From Acridotheres tristis (taxonomy: Eukaryota > Chordata > Aves > Passeriformes > Sturnidae), in assembly GCA_037013685.1 (NCBI GenBank), contig CM072889.1, forward strand, positions 2,861,976-2,925,975: a stretch of DNA of 64,000 nt. The letters run 5' to 3'. The notes under the pieces were generated by a model. That model was not told the origin of the DNA. It was given only the letters and a program-made list of their open reading frames with translations, and searched no databases. Of the stretch, positions 14,753 to 28,382 are shown piece after piece. How positions within the stretch are numbered: the stretch's first letter is position 1; each line of letters starts with the position of its first letter. A program made the translations under genes and the position numbers.

Positions 14753-16450
14753 AAATGTTGGGGTTAGTGAAGTAAAAAGGAATTATTCAGTATAAGGAAG
14801 CAATGTTTAAATGGTTTTCTGCTCAATACATCAGTGAGAAGTAGTCCTGCCCATGGATCCAGTGTATCCAGTGGGGATGTTACTTGTCATTCTGCTTCCC
14901 CCCTGCCAACCATCTGTAAAAGCCCAGATATTCTCAGTTCAAACAGATCACCCAGGCCTTTAAAGGTAAGCAAAAAAACTGTTGTACACAAAGCATTTGA
15001 AGAAAAATTTCATGCTTCTATCACAGGTCCACGTGACAGTGTCTTCTCTAATTTTGCACTGGGTTTGTGTGAGGATTTTCCACTTTCCAAGCCTTTGGAG
15101 ACAGGAGAATTGGCAAATAAGAGTGTATGTACATGTGGAAAACATTCAGGGAGTTTTATTGCTGAACTAGAGTTAGACTGTAATAAAGTGAATAAGCTGT
15201 GTAAAATACCTGCCCTTTAGAGATGTGGCTGAAACAATTCACTGAAGATTTTTCTGTGAGAGGCAGTGGCTCTCCCAGGAGTGATTTGCCATATTTGGTT
15301 CCATCTTTTCCATCCAAAGAAGCAAGGCCTACCCCTGTATGTCACTCATAGGACTGGGTCAGATTGTTGTTCCATAAATTCGAATAAACATTTCTTTCCC
15401 CCATGAGATTCCATCAGGGTATTTGAATCCAATCATATCTTTCAGTGCTCAGTGAGTTTATTTTCCATCTGCATCTTCCCTCTTAGTCTGTGTCCAAAGC
15501 TGTCCCCATTCCTTATTGGAGTGCCAGGCCCAGGCATTTCCTCAGCTTTCCTTGGAGGAAAACAAATGAAGAAACTTTGGAAGAACTCATCTGTCTTTTG
15601 AGGAAGAAAACCCAATATGGATATGAGAGAACATGTTATTATGAACTTGAGTCTCTTAAGAGAGCAATGTCAATTGGGCTCTCAAAACTTACAATGCATT
15701 TTAATTACTGAGTGATACTGGGGAGCCTAAAAGGCATAAAATGTTTGTATTCAGCGCAGTTAATAGAAAGAGGACTAAGGAAGAGGTAGAATGTCTTTTA
15801 AGTTTCTTATCTCATTCCCTGCTGCTGCTGCTTCTTCTTACTTTAAACCTTGCTTAAATTTTGGCTTTATTCTCTTTCCTCTTTAAAGTTCTGTCTCTTT
15901 TTGATATCTGGCGTGCAACTATTCACTGAATGGGCTCTAATGTCAGAAAGACCTAGTTCCAGCAGGTGATGAAACATTTCTATATTTGTGAAACTCCATT
16001 GTTGAATTGCTGTTCAAGTGAAAAAAGACAGCAATTTAATGTTTTCCTTCTTGAATGGGAGAAATGCCTGAGAATTTTCAAGCTGCTGACAATTTCTGTG
16101 TGCGCCCTGTGGGCTCTTCCCACTTTCACCACTTAAACTTTGTTGATTCAGAGAGGGGTCGGCAAACACAGGCTCCAGGACACCTTCTGCTATGTTCCTG
16201 TCATTACTGTGGCTTTTCCCATTTTCTGCAAGGTTTTTAGAGGGGTGTGAGCCTTCTCTGACAGCAGCAGGTTTCTGTAATGTCGGTTTTATGGAGGCAC
16301 ACGTGCTGCCTGCGGTGCCAACAGCCAGTGACACTCTCCAGATGCTGCTGAGGGCTGTGGGGCTCAACAGGCAGCCAGAGCTTCTTTCCCCCACCTTTTG
16401 CTGAACGAAACACCTTTCCCAAGCACAGAGCCCTCTTTGCTGAGGGCTCC
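14753..16450. other. Intergenic / possible SERTM2 3' UTR
   Basis: This stretch lies directly downstream of the SERTM2 stop codon on the minus strand, so its right part is probably 3' UTR. Minus-strand poly(A)-signal hexamers are present, for example AATAAA at about 15870-15865 and ATTAAA near 16038-16033. I cannot tell which, if any, is used. No second coding segment is recognised. Confidence 0.4.
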
Positions 16451-16735
<285 letters not shown>

Positions 16736-16761
16736 TCAGCTTTGGTCCATTTTCCCAACTT

Positions 16762-16763
16762 AC
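16762..16763 (-). promoter_or_regulatory. Consensus 5' splice site upstream of the SERTM2 ATG
   Basis: Reading the minus strand, GAAG|GTAAGTTGGG lies about 36 bases before the SERTM2 start codon. It is an almost perfect donor match. A candidate acceptor (CTGACAG) follows only about 30 bases later, too close for an intron. If used, this donor would splice past the SERTM2 coding block, giving an alternative non-coding transcript or a different isoform. Confidence 0.35.
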
Positions 16764-19700
16764 CTTCAGATCTCCTGTCTCACCAGACTCACAGAGGAGG
16801 TCAGGAGAGGAAACTTAGGACAGATGGCATGATGGCTTCAGCACGAGGTGCTGCATCCTCTCGGCGTCAGGGCTGCTGCTCACACAGTCGAGCAAACTGC
16901 GAGGGACAAGCCTTTGCAAAACACTTTGCACATTTCTGTCATAATGACAACAAGCATCACACTTGTGCTTTGCACTTCCTTCTGGCTTTTATTTCATCCT
17001 AAAAATACTTTGGGCCTCGTTTTGGTAGGTCACCTCCTTTGGGTGGTAAAGAGTTTTGGTGCTTCTCTCAAGCTGAGCTGTGAAGGTTTGCACAGCTTTG
17101 GTCTTTGCAAGTGTTGTTTTTCCAGACAGACTGAGCAATCAGCTTTCTGCCAGCTCCTCTCTCCCACAGCAGGTGGTTTATCCTTGGGTGAGCTGGGGAA
17201 GGTTGCTTTCTGCTTTGCCAAACGTCTGGGGGATCTCTTCTCTCCTAATTCAGGGCTTAAGGAGTATGGAGATCTGAGTTTCTCATTAGGAACAGTCAAA
17301 AAGTTGGCTTTCTAAAAGGAAAAAGTGAGAGAGAGAGAGAGAGAGAGAGATATGACACCAGGTACCAAAACAGCCTAGCCTGGATGTGATATCTTTAGAG
17401 CAAACAGATGAGAAAACCCCTGTCATGCTCCTGTGAGACACTGAGGAGAAGCACTGAGTATTTAACTTTAGAAAAACACCGTGCAAATCTAATTGTTAAT
17501 GTCCTCTCTGGTAACAAATTACTTAAGGGTACAAGAAGGCCCCACAGGCTGTGGGATCAGATGTCAGAGAGGAAGGGGAGATGTGAGTCCAATCAGTGTT
17601 TTCACCATGTGTCTCATTTGTTGTGTATCAGCACCCTCTTTTTCTGAGGCTGGATGCACCTGGCAGCTAACCAGAGCCCTACCTGTCCCCCTGGAGCCAC
17701 TCTGCTGCAGGATGTGACACTTCCCTCACCTCCTGGCAGCAGAACTTACTGGAAACTGGGGGAGTCTTAACGTTTTAGCAGTTTCAGTTCTTCCAGCTGG
17801 ACACAGAAAATGAAAATGCTGAAAATTCCCAGTAAATGGTGCACTCAAAAGCATCATGTTCTGCTCTGATAAGACCAGAATTTTGGTTTTAGCTGAAATA
17901 AAAATGAAAGCACTGAACAAACTGATGCAATAATTTATAATGTCCACTGCCTATAAACCTACATGAAATGCAAACAGAGTAATATTAACATGGTAATATG
18001 TTGTAATAATCAGAATAAATGAAACTTTAGGTCAATATGATAAAAGCTCTGACACGTGACACTTCACCTAAATGACATATTGCTGCAAAATATTTTGACT
18101 TTCAAGGGACCCAAACTTTCACTACAAGCTGCTTTGGCTCATGTGATGAGGAAACATCTGATCTGCTGAGTTTTTGGAGAAGGGACATGGGGGCTTGGAT
18201 ACACTTTGCCTCCCAGCTCCTTCTCAAGTGCTCCAAAAGCATTTGAGATAAGAGCTGTCCTGTTTAGGGAATACTGGAGCAGATCCTGCTCAGTAATAAA
18301 CTGGCCCAAATTGCTGATTAGAAAAATGACCTGGGGATTTGAATTCTGCAGTCCCTGTGTGGGCAGAGGACTCAGCTGTGCTGTGTGTAGGAGGCTCTGG
18401 GCAAGCTCAGTGTTTTTCCAGGGGCTGACCCAACCCCTCTGGAGCCATTTATTGTGGCAGAGGGTTTGGTGCTGATGCAGAGGTATGGGCAGGGCAGCCA
18501 GGCTCTCTTGCTCTCAATTACAGAGCAGTAACTGTGATTTTCACACTTGGAATCTATAAGTGGAAATTCTTCCCCCGTGAAGAATATTCTCATGTTACAC
18601 AGCAGGTGGGAAATGGAGGGTGTGAGGATAACTGTATTAAATTCTGCTCGTACAATATGATTTCTCTGCTGATAATGAAGTGCAACCAGTCTGGAATCTG
18701 ACACTTGTGTGAGTTAAAGTACAGAGCAATGTCTTTGCCCATCCCATCTGCTCTGTTAGTGAGAGAAAAAGCCAGAGCTGGTTTCTCTCCTTAACGAGCA
18801 CAGAGCCTAATGGCTTTATATCCTTCATAAAATTAGACTGCAGAATGCTAAGGACGTTAGTCTGAAGTTCAATAATTAACTACGAACCAAGATGTTGAAT
18901 TAGTAAAGCTCAGCTGGGCATTTATTGATAAAGGGAGCTGATTAATAGTAAGAAGTATTAGCAATGGGGAGCTGGCACTGTTTGGGGTTTTTTTAGGCTC
19001 AACTATAGATTTGTCAGAAGCAATGAACTATTAAGACTATTGAAAGCTGCAACATTAACTGCATCTTCTCCAGAAATGAGCCAGAAATAATTCAATAGCT
19101 CCAGGCAACCCCAAGGATTTTTGCTTTTCAGTCTACCGATTATCCCATTGAGCACATCTCTTTGGATACCAGTAGATTTAGATTTTGTACACTCCCCTTT
19201 GAGGAATAGAAGCTGAATGACTGTAGAGACCAACATGATGTGAAAATAGGTGGTGCACAGTAATTCAGTGTGTAAAGCAGGTCAGGCTATAACTGTGTGT
19301 GACTGAGATTAGAGGAGGCAGAACCTCACTGGTTACCATGAGGAGCCCTCAAGTTCATGGACACAGGAACATTCCCTGTGATCTCAGTTTCCAAGACTTA
19401 GTCATTCTCTGGCTCAACAATGCTCCAATTCTGAGTGATCACTGGTGCTCAGTGGGTGCAGATTGATTCCAAGCAGACACTCGGGGGTTTTTTTATCAGT
19501 TTGTGGCTTTTTTTAATCAGGGATTTAAAAAACCAAACCCAAACCCAACACATTTCATTTAATAAAAATCTGTAATGAAAATAGAAGCCTTCACGCACAA
19601 CAGGAGAAGGTTTTTTTCCAGTGTGTTACCAAGCCAGAAAATTCATCAGCCAAAACTTCATGGGCATTACCATTAACATAACCAGCCTCCCACGGCAGCT

Positions 19701-20638
19701 ATCAGGGTGTGGGGAGCTTTAGGTCTGGGGGGTGTTTACGAAGCCTGCATTGCTCCACTATGCACATTTGGAGCTCACAGGGGAGCAGAAAGAAATATTT
19801 TCCCCCCAAACACTGCACACAGGCAGTACAAACTGCTCCTGCAGCTGCAGTAAATGTTTTTGTCTTGCCCACCTGCTTCTTTCTACTCCCACGTTGTGTG
19901 AGCACCACTTGCCAGCACAGCATCTCTGAAAGTGCAGGCAACTTTCCTGAGTTCCCCTGTGCTTCTCCTCCCACTCTGGCTCTTACACACAGGTAAGTGA
20001 GACAAAATAGAACCATTATTTGTGTAGCTTCTTCAAGTGCACCCAACTGGCTGGCAAGGACTGTTTGGGGCTGAACACACAGCACCAAGTGTGTTCTCTC
20101 CAGGTCACCTTTACAGAAAAATATCAGCACTGAAGAAACTAAAAGAAAACATCAGAACTATCATTTCCATCCATGGCTTGCATTTTCTGCCTCAGACCCA
20201 GGGAGGGTGTGAGGGGTGGAAGAGAGGCAAGGGGGGTGATGGTGTCTCCTCTTCTAGTGGCACAGAGGATTTGTTCTCATGCTGAACATGTGTGAGAGTG
20301 CATAGGGAGAGAAGAGAATAAAGCACAGTTACCTTTCAGAGCAGGCAGCAGGGTTGGGATGAGGCACCAGTCCCTGCTTCAGACCAGGAGCTCGCTGCTG
20401 ATTTCCCTGAACATCTCCTCCAGGTGATGGGACCCGTGCAGAAAGGATTCTCTCTCTTATCCCGGGAGTCAGGACAGCATCCTTTCAGCCAAGTGCACTT
20501 TTCCTCCTCTGCTGTTGGTCTCCCTGGCAGGGATAGCTCTTTCTCCCGATGCTGGGATGTCACCAGAGCAGCATCACAGCCGGTCCTTTGGCAGGCAGCA
20601 GGGCAAGGGGCGAGGAGCCTTCCCTGGCTGAGCTGCTT
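16764..20638. other. Intergenic DNA upstream of SERTM2
   Basis: The SERTM2 promoter and any 5' non-coding exons should lie here on the minus strand, but I cannot place them. The block at about 18830-18960 is AT-rich with several homeodomain-like cores (ATTAACTA, GATTAATAG, TTGATAAAGG) and looks like a candidate conserved element. Open frames are short and unlike proteins. Confidence 0.45.
17327..17350. repeat. (GA)12 microsatellite
   Basis: Twelve uninterrupted GA dinucleotides, likely to vary in length between individuals. Confidence 0.95.
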
Positions 20639-20639
20639 G

Positions 20640-20727
20640 GATGGAGGGATGGAGGGATGGAGGGATGGAGGGATGGAGGGATGGAGGGATGGAGGGATGG
20701 AGGGATGGAGGGATGGAGGGATGGAGG
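20640..20727. repeat. 8-bp minisatellite, unit ATGGAGGG
   Basis: Almost eleven perfect head-to-tail copies of the octamer ATGGAGGG. Since 8 is not a multiple of 3, all frames stay open and read GMEGWRDG-type repeats on one strand and HPSIPPSL-type repeats on the other. This explains the 70-150-codon open frames overlapping it. The purity of the array suggests recent expansion. Confidence 0.97.
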
Positions 20728-23700
20728 CAGGCAGACCCTCCCTCGGCAGCGGCAACAGGAGGGATGAGCCGAGCTCAGAGGGAAGGGAGGCAGGCTCTGA
20801 GCTCAGCTCACTGCAAAGTTTGTGTGAGGCTCGGTTTAACTCTTTCGTGCTTGCAGGCTGTGCTGCCTGCTGATGGAGGAGTGAGATGAGCCTGGAGGGC
20901 TGTGGAACAAATACAGCTTAGCAGTTTCTCTCATTTTCAGGGGGGTGCAAAGGTTTGGTTTTTGTTGTTTTGTTTTTCTGTGCTGTCTGGGGAGGGTAAC
21001 TCACAGCTGGGTTCCTGTCTGGGGCACAGACAGTGTCACCTTTCAGCTGAGACCCTCGGGACAGTCCCCAAGCATTGCCCTTTGGCAGTGGAGCCTCTGG
21101 TGCATTTTTGCCCCTGTGCTCGCTGTTTGGTGTTTTGGGAAGGGCCGTGTTGAGTTTACAGGTCCTGCCTCCCCTGAGTGGTTTAAAACTGCAAGAATAA
21201 GATAACCCCAACTCTGCAGTGTTGTAGGGCAAAAATGATTTTCGCCAATTTACAAATGTGTAAAGCACAGATTTACAGACCAGATGCCACAGAAATGAGG
21301 CAGAGGGAGCCAGGGCTGGGTGAGAACCCAAACCAGTGGATCCTTTTGACCTGCATCTCTTCACCCTTCCAGGCTGACAGAGTGGGGATGTTCTGTGACA
21401 GATGTCAGTCAGTTTGGGATGCATTGCAGCTGTCCCCAAGGTGCCACCAGCAGAGGAGGTGACAGCACACGAGATGGAGGAGCTGCAGTTTGCAGCTCTG
21501 AGCACGGAGCTTGTGCAGCTGTGTGCAGCTGGATTTCATGAGCCTGTGTCCCTGTGCCCCAGCAAGGGCTGGAGGCACCTTTGTGGGGTGAACCCGACCC
21601 AGAGCCCCACTCTGACCTCTGGGCTTGTGCGAGTTCCCAAATTGTCTTTCATGGTCTGTGTTTGGGGCACTGGAAGCTTCCCCTCTGAAAAGTGGGTCCC
21701 ACACAGGGATTTGGGAAAGATGAGTTCATTCTCCCTCTCTGCAGCTTTCCGTGTGACAAAATAGAGACATTTAATGTCCAAACTGTCTCCTAGAATAGCT
21801 TTCCCTCCCTGGTTCCCCATGGCCACAGCCTGAGCAGAGGGGCCAAAGGGTAATGAAAGCCAGAGCTGCACAGCTCTTTCATCCTCCTGGGATGCATTAT
21901 AAATCCATCTCTCTAAAGGCTCTTCAGTCTCTGGAGTTCACAAGCACAGTGTATTATTACAATGCAGCACTCTTTAGATAAATAAAACATAGTCCCTTAA
22001 AAGAAACCCCAATTCCTCCGTGCTTCTGTGCAGGGATGAACTCTCTGTAAACCAGGACATAGAAAGTGTCTTTGACTGCTGATTTTATTTCATGTTTCTT
22101 TTGTTGCAATATCAAGTGCTGTCCCAAATATTGCAGTCTATGCCACCATTCCCTGCTAGGCACATAGGAATGAAAGTACAGTGATAAAGCAAGAGGAAGA
22201 CTGTGTATTTTTCCTCTGGAATTGCTACAATTGCTGCTTTACCAACAAATCACCTGACAGCATCTCCAGACCCTCGGTACACATCCTTTATTTAAGAAGA
22301 AACAAGTGAGAGCTCTGTTTAAGCAGGAATTATGGTGCTGGTTGAATTTATGAGACCCAGAAGAGACAGATATGTTGAAACCTTGCATCTTTGTTTGCTA
22401 TATAATGCTAATGAGCAGAGCTGAAAGGAAAGGCTCTTTCCCTGTCCACGCCATCCAGCTTCTCTGCTCAGCTTTTTTCCCTTTTGTTGATTTTGCAGTA
22501 AATTATCTCTCCCTTTTGTAGGACCAAGCTGCTGTTTGCTGGGTGGGTGCACTTGGATTTCTTGTTTGCTTTGTAGCAGGGTATAATAATGGCAGATGAA
22601 TTTTAAATACTGCCACAATTTATACCAGCTGAGGCTGATGAATGCTTGACTGAATGATTGCTGTATTCCCGAATTGTTGAGAAGTATGTAAATTTTGGGG
22701 ACAATCAGTGACAAATTTGTGTTACATAAAATGAAGGTATACAAATTCTCTTGGAGATATTCAGTGATTTGACCCCAGGGAATGTATATTTTTAAACAGC
22801 CTTTGGGAATTTGGGGGCAAAACCCCAGGGAGTTTGTTGGACTCTTTCCTTTGCACTGTTTGGCCTGTGTCTCCAGCTTTTAATCAGGCCATTTTACACA
22901 TCTTTCTCATAATGATCCCCACCCATCTCAGAGTGAAATTTGGATTTAAGAAGCAAACAAGATCTCTGAATGATTGTTAGTGAAGATAGTCTGTGTGTTC
23001 CTATAGGGATTCTTGTGCTACCCTAACTCATGAATCCTATGAACACTATAAATGCATATTTTGGGTTTTTAAAACCTCCTTGCCGTGCAGCTGCAGTGAA
23101 TGCAGAGATGCTGAAGCAAGGAGAAGCTGTTTGTCTTGGCAGAGTGGGATCTGTTGTAAATCTGTTTAATATGTTTTGATCTGTACTACAAACAGGCTTG
23201 TAGAACACATAAAAACAGATGTTTTGGTAGATTTTGAATCAGGGGTCTCTAATGGATGGAATTTAAAATATGATAAATATTCAGGTTCGTGTGACATGGG
23301 TCCAGCTGCCACCAGCTTTGAGGGAGAAACACCATGGTCCAAGAAGTGGCAACCTTGAAAGCAAAGACAGTTGCCTCAGGCTTGTGCTTTACTTAGGCAC
23401 CAACCAAATGCTCTGACTTCTCTCTGTCTCATTTCTTTTTCATGAAAAAGGAAAAATTATTGGTCCCTCCCCCCCCAAAGTGCTACACAAATGCAGTGGT
23501 CATGTGTTCCCTGCTCTACCCAGCACCTTTCCCTCTGTGCATTCCCACACAGCCTCCTTTTGTCCAGCACACTGGGTCTGAAAATGCTCATGAGTTTGGA
23601 CTGAAAGAGTTTTGTTGCTTTGAAAGGCTCGAGGGCTGTTTTGACAATTTGGCTTTGTTTGGAACTTCATCATGGCAATGCTTCAGTTTATTTATAGAAA

Positions 23701-25068
23701 CTTAGTCTCCCACAGATGACTGAAGAAATTCTGTGTTGTCTGATGTTGCTGCTAACTTTTAGGAACATTTCTAATTTGATTTACAGTTGTCAGTGAAGGG
23801 CTACATTGTTCTGCACAGAATTCTGTCTGGAACAGAGCTTCATTTTTGTGAGTGAGCTTGTGGAGAAGGCATTGCAAAATGCCAAATCCCAAAGTGGCAT
23901 TAGGACCACTTGCAGAAGGGACTAGCAGTGCCTGAAATGTCAGTGAGGGCTGGCTCAGGTAGGGCCAGCTGGCAGTGAACAGGGTCCTGTGTCCCCCCTT
24001 TGGAGCAGGGGGTATTTGGGAAGCAGATTCCACCAGGATCCAAACCACAAGTTCGTGCCAGCCACCCTCCATCAAGCTCCCACATGGATCACGTGGGCCT
24101 CGGCAAAAATTAATTGAAAAACAAGGCAGAGATTGAACTTTAAACAGATCTTGTGTTCTCCAGCCCGTAGTCTGGAATATTTGTTATTTCTCCTGAAGTA
24201 GGATAGCTCTTGCAGCAATGCCTATTTTTATGGGAGTTCAGCACAAATTCCAGACCCAGGAGCTTCATGCAGGTCTAGAGAAACTTGGAGATGTGCTGAT
24301 CCTTTGGTTTTGGGCTGGCCAGTTGCTAAGATACAACCTGAGAGATGCCAGTGAGCCACTGTGCTTCACTCACTCAAAATGGGCTCTGGTTTTTTTCAGC
24401 CTCCCAGCCCAGCTCGTCCCAGAGCTCAGCAGGGCACAGTGTCAGGACTGATGGCTGCACAGTGGACACAACACCTGGGCCTTGCTGTAGTCCTAGGCTG
24501 CTCTCCAGGAGATGAAGTTGTGGCCCTGCATGATGGACAAATAATCCATGAGGACAGTGCAGCGTTTGTTGATCACTCATGGAATTTTCTCCTTCCTGGG
24601 GGACACTTGGAACGGGCCTCAGTATCAAACCAACATCTGAGGTGTGTAAATGTGTGAAATTTGCGTGTTTTGTGCTATCTGCTTTCCTCTGGGCATTCTG
24701 CATGGAGCCTGGAAATGTATTTTGTATTCCATGCTCTGGCTGTGGACAGCTTTCCCTCAGTGTTCATGCATTCAGTCCATGGTCACTCTTGTGTGTCACC
24801 ACAAACCCCTCCCAGCCCACCCTGAGCTGTGTACAAAGAGCTCTTGAGCTCTTGTGGCTTCTCCCAAATTTCTGCCTGCAGGAACAGCTTTAACAGTAGG
24901 GTAAATGCTTAGGTAGGAATTCCTGGAAGGTGATTTTCACAGCACAGGTGATGTGAGGAAGGGCTCAGATCAGCTCACACATGTTAAAACAAAGGCACCA
25001 CCTGAGCTTGCCAGGCAGCCCTTGTGAGCACAATATTGATCAGTAATTCCCGAGCAGATCCATCCCTA

Positions 25069-25094
25069 AGTTAGGGTTAGATCCAACCCTAACT
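25069..25094. repeat. Telomere-like inverted repeat
   Basis: A perfect 10-bp inverted repeat, AGTTAGGGTT / AACCCTAACT, with a 6-base centre AGATCC. Each arm holds one telomere-type TTAGGG hexamer. It is too short to call a telomeric insertion. Confidence 0.7.
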
Positions 25095-28000
25095 CTCCAT
25101 GGAGTTCCCTGTGAAGCAGGATGGCATTTTGGTCTGAGCCCAGTGCTTGTAGACTCAGGTATTGACCAACTCACTACTGCCAAGGGACCCACGAGGCAAA
25201 TCTTGAAAATATGAACAGATGATTCCTGGATTGTGACCAAACCCTCCCATGGCCACGAAGCTGAGTGCAGGGTGGGTAGAGCATGGGCAATGTGAGCTGC
25301 AAAACAGATAAACCCTTCTCTGAAGCCTCTGATGCCACATTATTTGCATGATTCACAGTTAACAGATGGGCTTCTGCCTATATTGAGGGGGGGAGCAGTT
25401 CTTCAATTACCATCATTAAATAATAATCATGACTGTTTATACTGAAAGGAAAACAATTTCGTGATGACCCCATTACACCAATTTTTGTTTCCTTGGTTTG
25501 TTTGTTTTAATTCCAGTCTTGGGGAAGAAAATCTCTTCTCTCAGTTCTCATTTACAGAATATGCAGCTGAGAGCTCTGCCCACCCACACACTTTAACATT
25601 TCAGATATCAGCATTTCCATGCAGGACTGGATGAACTCTTTCTAAACCTGTCTGGAGGAAACACGGTTGAAATCTTCGCAGCAGAAGAGTGAAAACTAGT
25701 GATAGATGCAAACACTGCCATTTCTGCTCTGCCACCCATTTCCAGTTTTGAGGAAATCCTCTGTTTGGACGCATCTGTTCTGTACAGGAGAGCACAGCAC
25801 AGGAATCCTGAGCTGCTGCCTCTTGTACTAAAAGAGCTATCGTAGTTAAACTTAAAAAAAATAATCTTACAAGGGATACAAAGGGTGTTTCTCTTTAATC
25901 CCTTCTCAACAGCAGGGATTTCTCTCTTGCCATGGCTCCCAAAATACTGCTCTGGCTTCCACCCCAAAGCATTTGTACCTCAGTATCTGCCATTTACTGA
26001 CACAGAGCCCATGAGCTGCCCTGTGCAGTGTTATCCCACTTTATTCTACTGCACTGAGGGAATGGGCAGAGAGTTAAATCAGGCAAACCAGCTCTGAAAT
26101 CCTTTCTGATTCATGGGGAGCCCAGATGGTGCTTGGGGAGTGCTGAAGAGGAGAGCAGGCAGGATGAAGATGTGAATAACCACTGCACAGTGTCTGAGTT
26201 CCCATTTTGTTTCACATGGGGCATCATTATACAGCGATTTTTACCTGGTACTGTTTTCATGTGCGAGTGGAGACAGGATGTCAGCCCAGACAGCCCCTCA
26301 GTCTGAGCTGTGGCAGCAATTCCTATGCATTTATAGCAAAGCCAGGGGATGTTTCCATTTGATGCCTTTGCTTGTCTAATAAAAGTCACAAGTTCCCTCT
26401 TCCCAGCCCCTGGGTCGGTAGCAGAACAAGCTCACTGGGCAGTTCCACTTAATTATCGTTCATTTTTGGTGAAGAAAAGAATAAACATCCCTGTGTGATT
26501 CTGCTTAACTGATGTGCCCTGTTATTAATAGCCAGTTTTTGTCCCCCTTCCAGCCTATGTGCCACAAAATACATTTCCCTTCTGTCTCCAGGATCAAGTT
26601 GTCTGGGAAGAAACTGTTCTGTGAAAACATTGTACAAAAAGCTAATTGAACAACCCTTCCTTTTGAACAGAAGACTGATCTCTCTTTTTATTTTTAGCCT
26701 ATTAACAACAAATGTTGCTTTATTGCCTCACTTTTCACAGATGAAGACATATTTTCAGTTCGGACAAAGATCTCTACCCAGAAAGATTCACCACATGGTT
26801 CTGCACGGCCCCTTGGTCCTTTCACTCTGCCTTGCTCTCACGGAATTCTCACTGGAAGCAGGTTTTATCCATGCTCCAGACCGACTTTGCAGCAAGTCCC
26901 AGCTTCTAAAACCCCACAGCTCTCCAGTGCCTGGGCACCAGCCCCAAGCTCTGACCATTCTGCCACATGGACCTTGTGCTGGAATCAGGTGATGCTCTGC
27001 AGACGAGAGAGGGGCTCCTTGTCAGGGCAGTGGTGGCCAGCTGAGCTGTCCCTGGCTGCAGGGAGGACTCTGGAAGCAGACAGGGTGTAGCTGCCAGGCT
27101 GCTGCTGCTGCTGAAGAAGGGCTTTGTCCCTGTTGGTATTTGAACAGCAGCTCCATGTACCCAGATTGAGGGACATTATTTAAACATCCTGGGCTGGGTC
27201 CTCTCTCCCATGTGACTCCCACTGGAGTTTTAAAGGTATTCAACCTGTCTCTGCCGATATTTAGGAAATAAGAGGTGTGTTCAGTGTCTATTCAGTGCTT
27301 GTGCTGTTCTCTGTAAAGCTTTCAAATACTCTATTTCCACTTCTGGAAGGGAGAGGAGCTTTCTGTCTTACCCACTAATGCCGGCAAAATCCCTGTTCCA
27401 CTCCCAGGATTTCAGTCCTGTGCTACACGGAGGACAAGGCACATTATCTCCTTCTGCATACAATTTATTATCAACATTTCTTCCTGCTTCAGCTTTGCTT
27501 CTGATGACAGGCTCAAAATAATAAAGAGAAAGAGTAGTAAGTGCAGAATAATGTGCTGAACTGATGGTGCCTTTCTTAAGCTGTAACAGGAGCATGTAGA
27601 GCCTGTGTGTGATGTTCTGGGACTCTCAGCAGAGGTCAGTCCTGCAAAGATTATCCTGGGAATAAATATATGCATTAAAATGGGATGAGAATGTAAGAGA
27701 ACAGACCTCTGAGGGCCACTGCTTTAGAATGAGGAAATCTCCACGACCACGAGCTTGGAGGAGACTCAAAACCATCAGCTATGAGATTTTCACACCACTC
27801 TAGAAATTTCTACATCCCACCAGTCTGCAGGAGTGCCCTGCCTGGTTTAATGCAAACAGTTGAGTTGATCATACAGATAATGGTGAGAGTGCAGCTTAAA
27901 TTCCACTGGGGATCAGTAAAGTCCAGTCAGAGAACTTTACAACACCCTGCAGTGTAATCAACTCTGCTGATTTCAATAGAAGTCCTCTGAAGGGAATGTG

Positions 28001-28323
28001 AATCTTCCTGAACCAGCTGATCTCCTTTCAAGAAGGAAGATTTGTACCACTACTTTTTCTACTCATAAAATGCCTCTTGCCCTTTCACATTTTGAGACAT
28101 TTCATTTTCAATGCCTGTGATTCCACAAGGTACCTTCATGTTGTGTAAATACACAGACACTTTGCAGTGCATGACCTGTGCTATAGAAGCTACCTTCTCC
28201 TATCAAATCTTTCCTGTTGGCAGGAAAACATTTTTTAAAAGAAAATAAGGCAATCTGGAATTCTTTCCTGCTCTTTGTCCCAGGAAAGCACAATATCAAA
28301 CCTGATGGTAAGACAGGAATAAC

Positions 28324-28382
28324 TCTTTTCAAAGGAATCCGAGACAAGGTCCACAAAAGAATGAGTCTTTTCAAAGGAATCC
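28324..28382. repeat. 17-bp direct repeat, two copies
   Basis: The 17-mer TCTTTTCAAAGGAATCC occurs at 28324-28340 and again at 28366-28382, an offset of 42 bases. It is probably a small local duplication whose middle has diverged. Confidence 0.7.

Noticed and set aside
15490..15711. 73-codon plus-strand frame with an acidic helix-like segment
   Set aside because: No recognisable family, no splice signals and antisense to the likely SERTM2 3' UTR.
20336..20889. GMEGWRDG-type frames and a minus LEEMFREISSELLV-like snippet near 20390-20430
   Set aside because: The repeat frames come from the octamer array. The snippet is about 14 codons with no extension or splice support.
20918..21505. 195-codon minus-strand frame
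   Set aside because: No family resemblance, biased low-information composition and no splice boundaries; it is overlapped by several plus-strand frames of equal quality.
22319..22744. 141-codon minus-strand frame
   Set aside because: AT-rich sequence with no recognisable domain; more likely an enhancer-like non-coding block that happens to lack stops.
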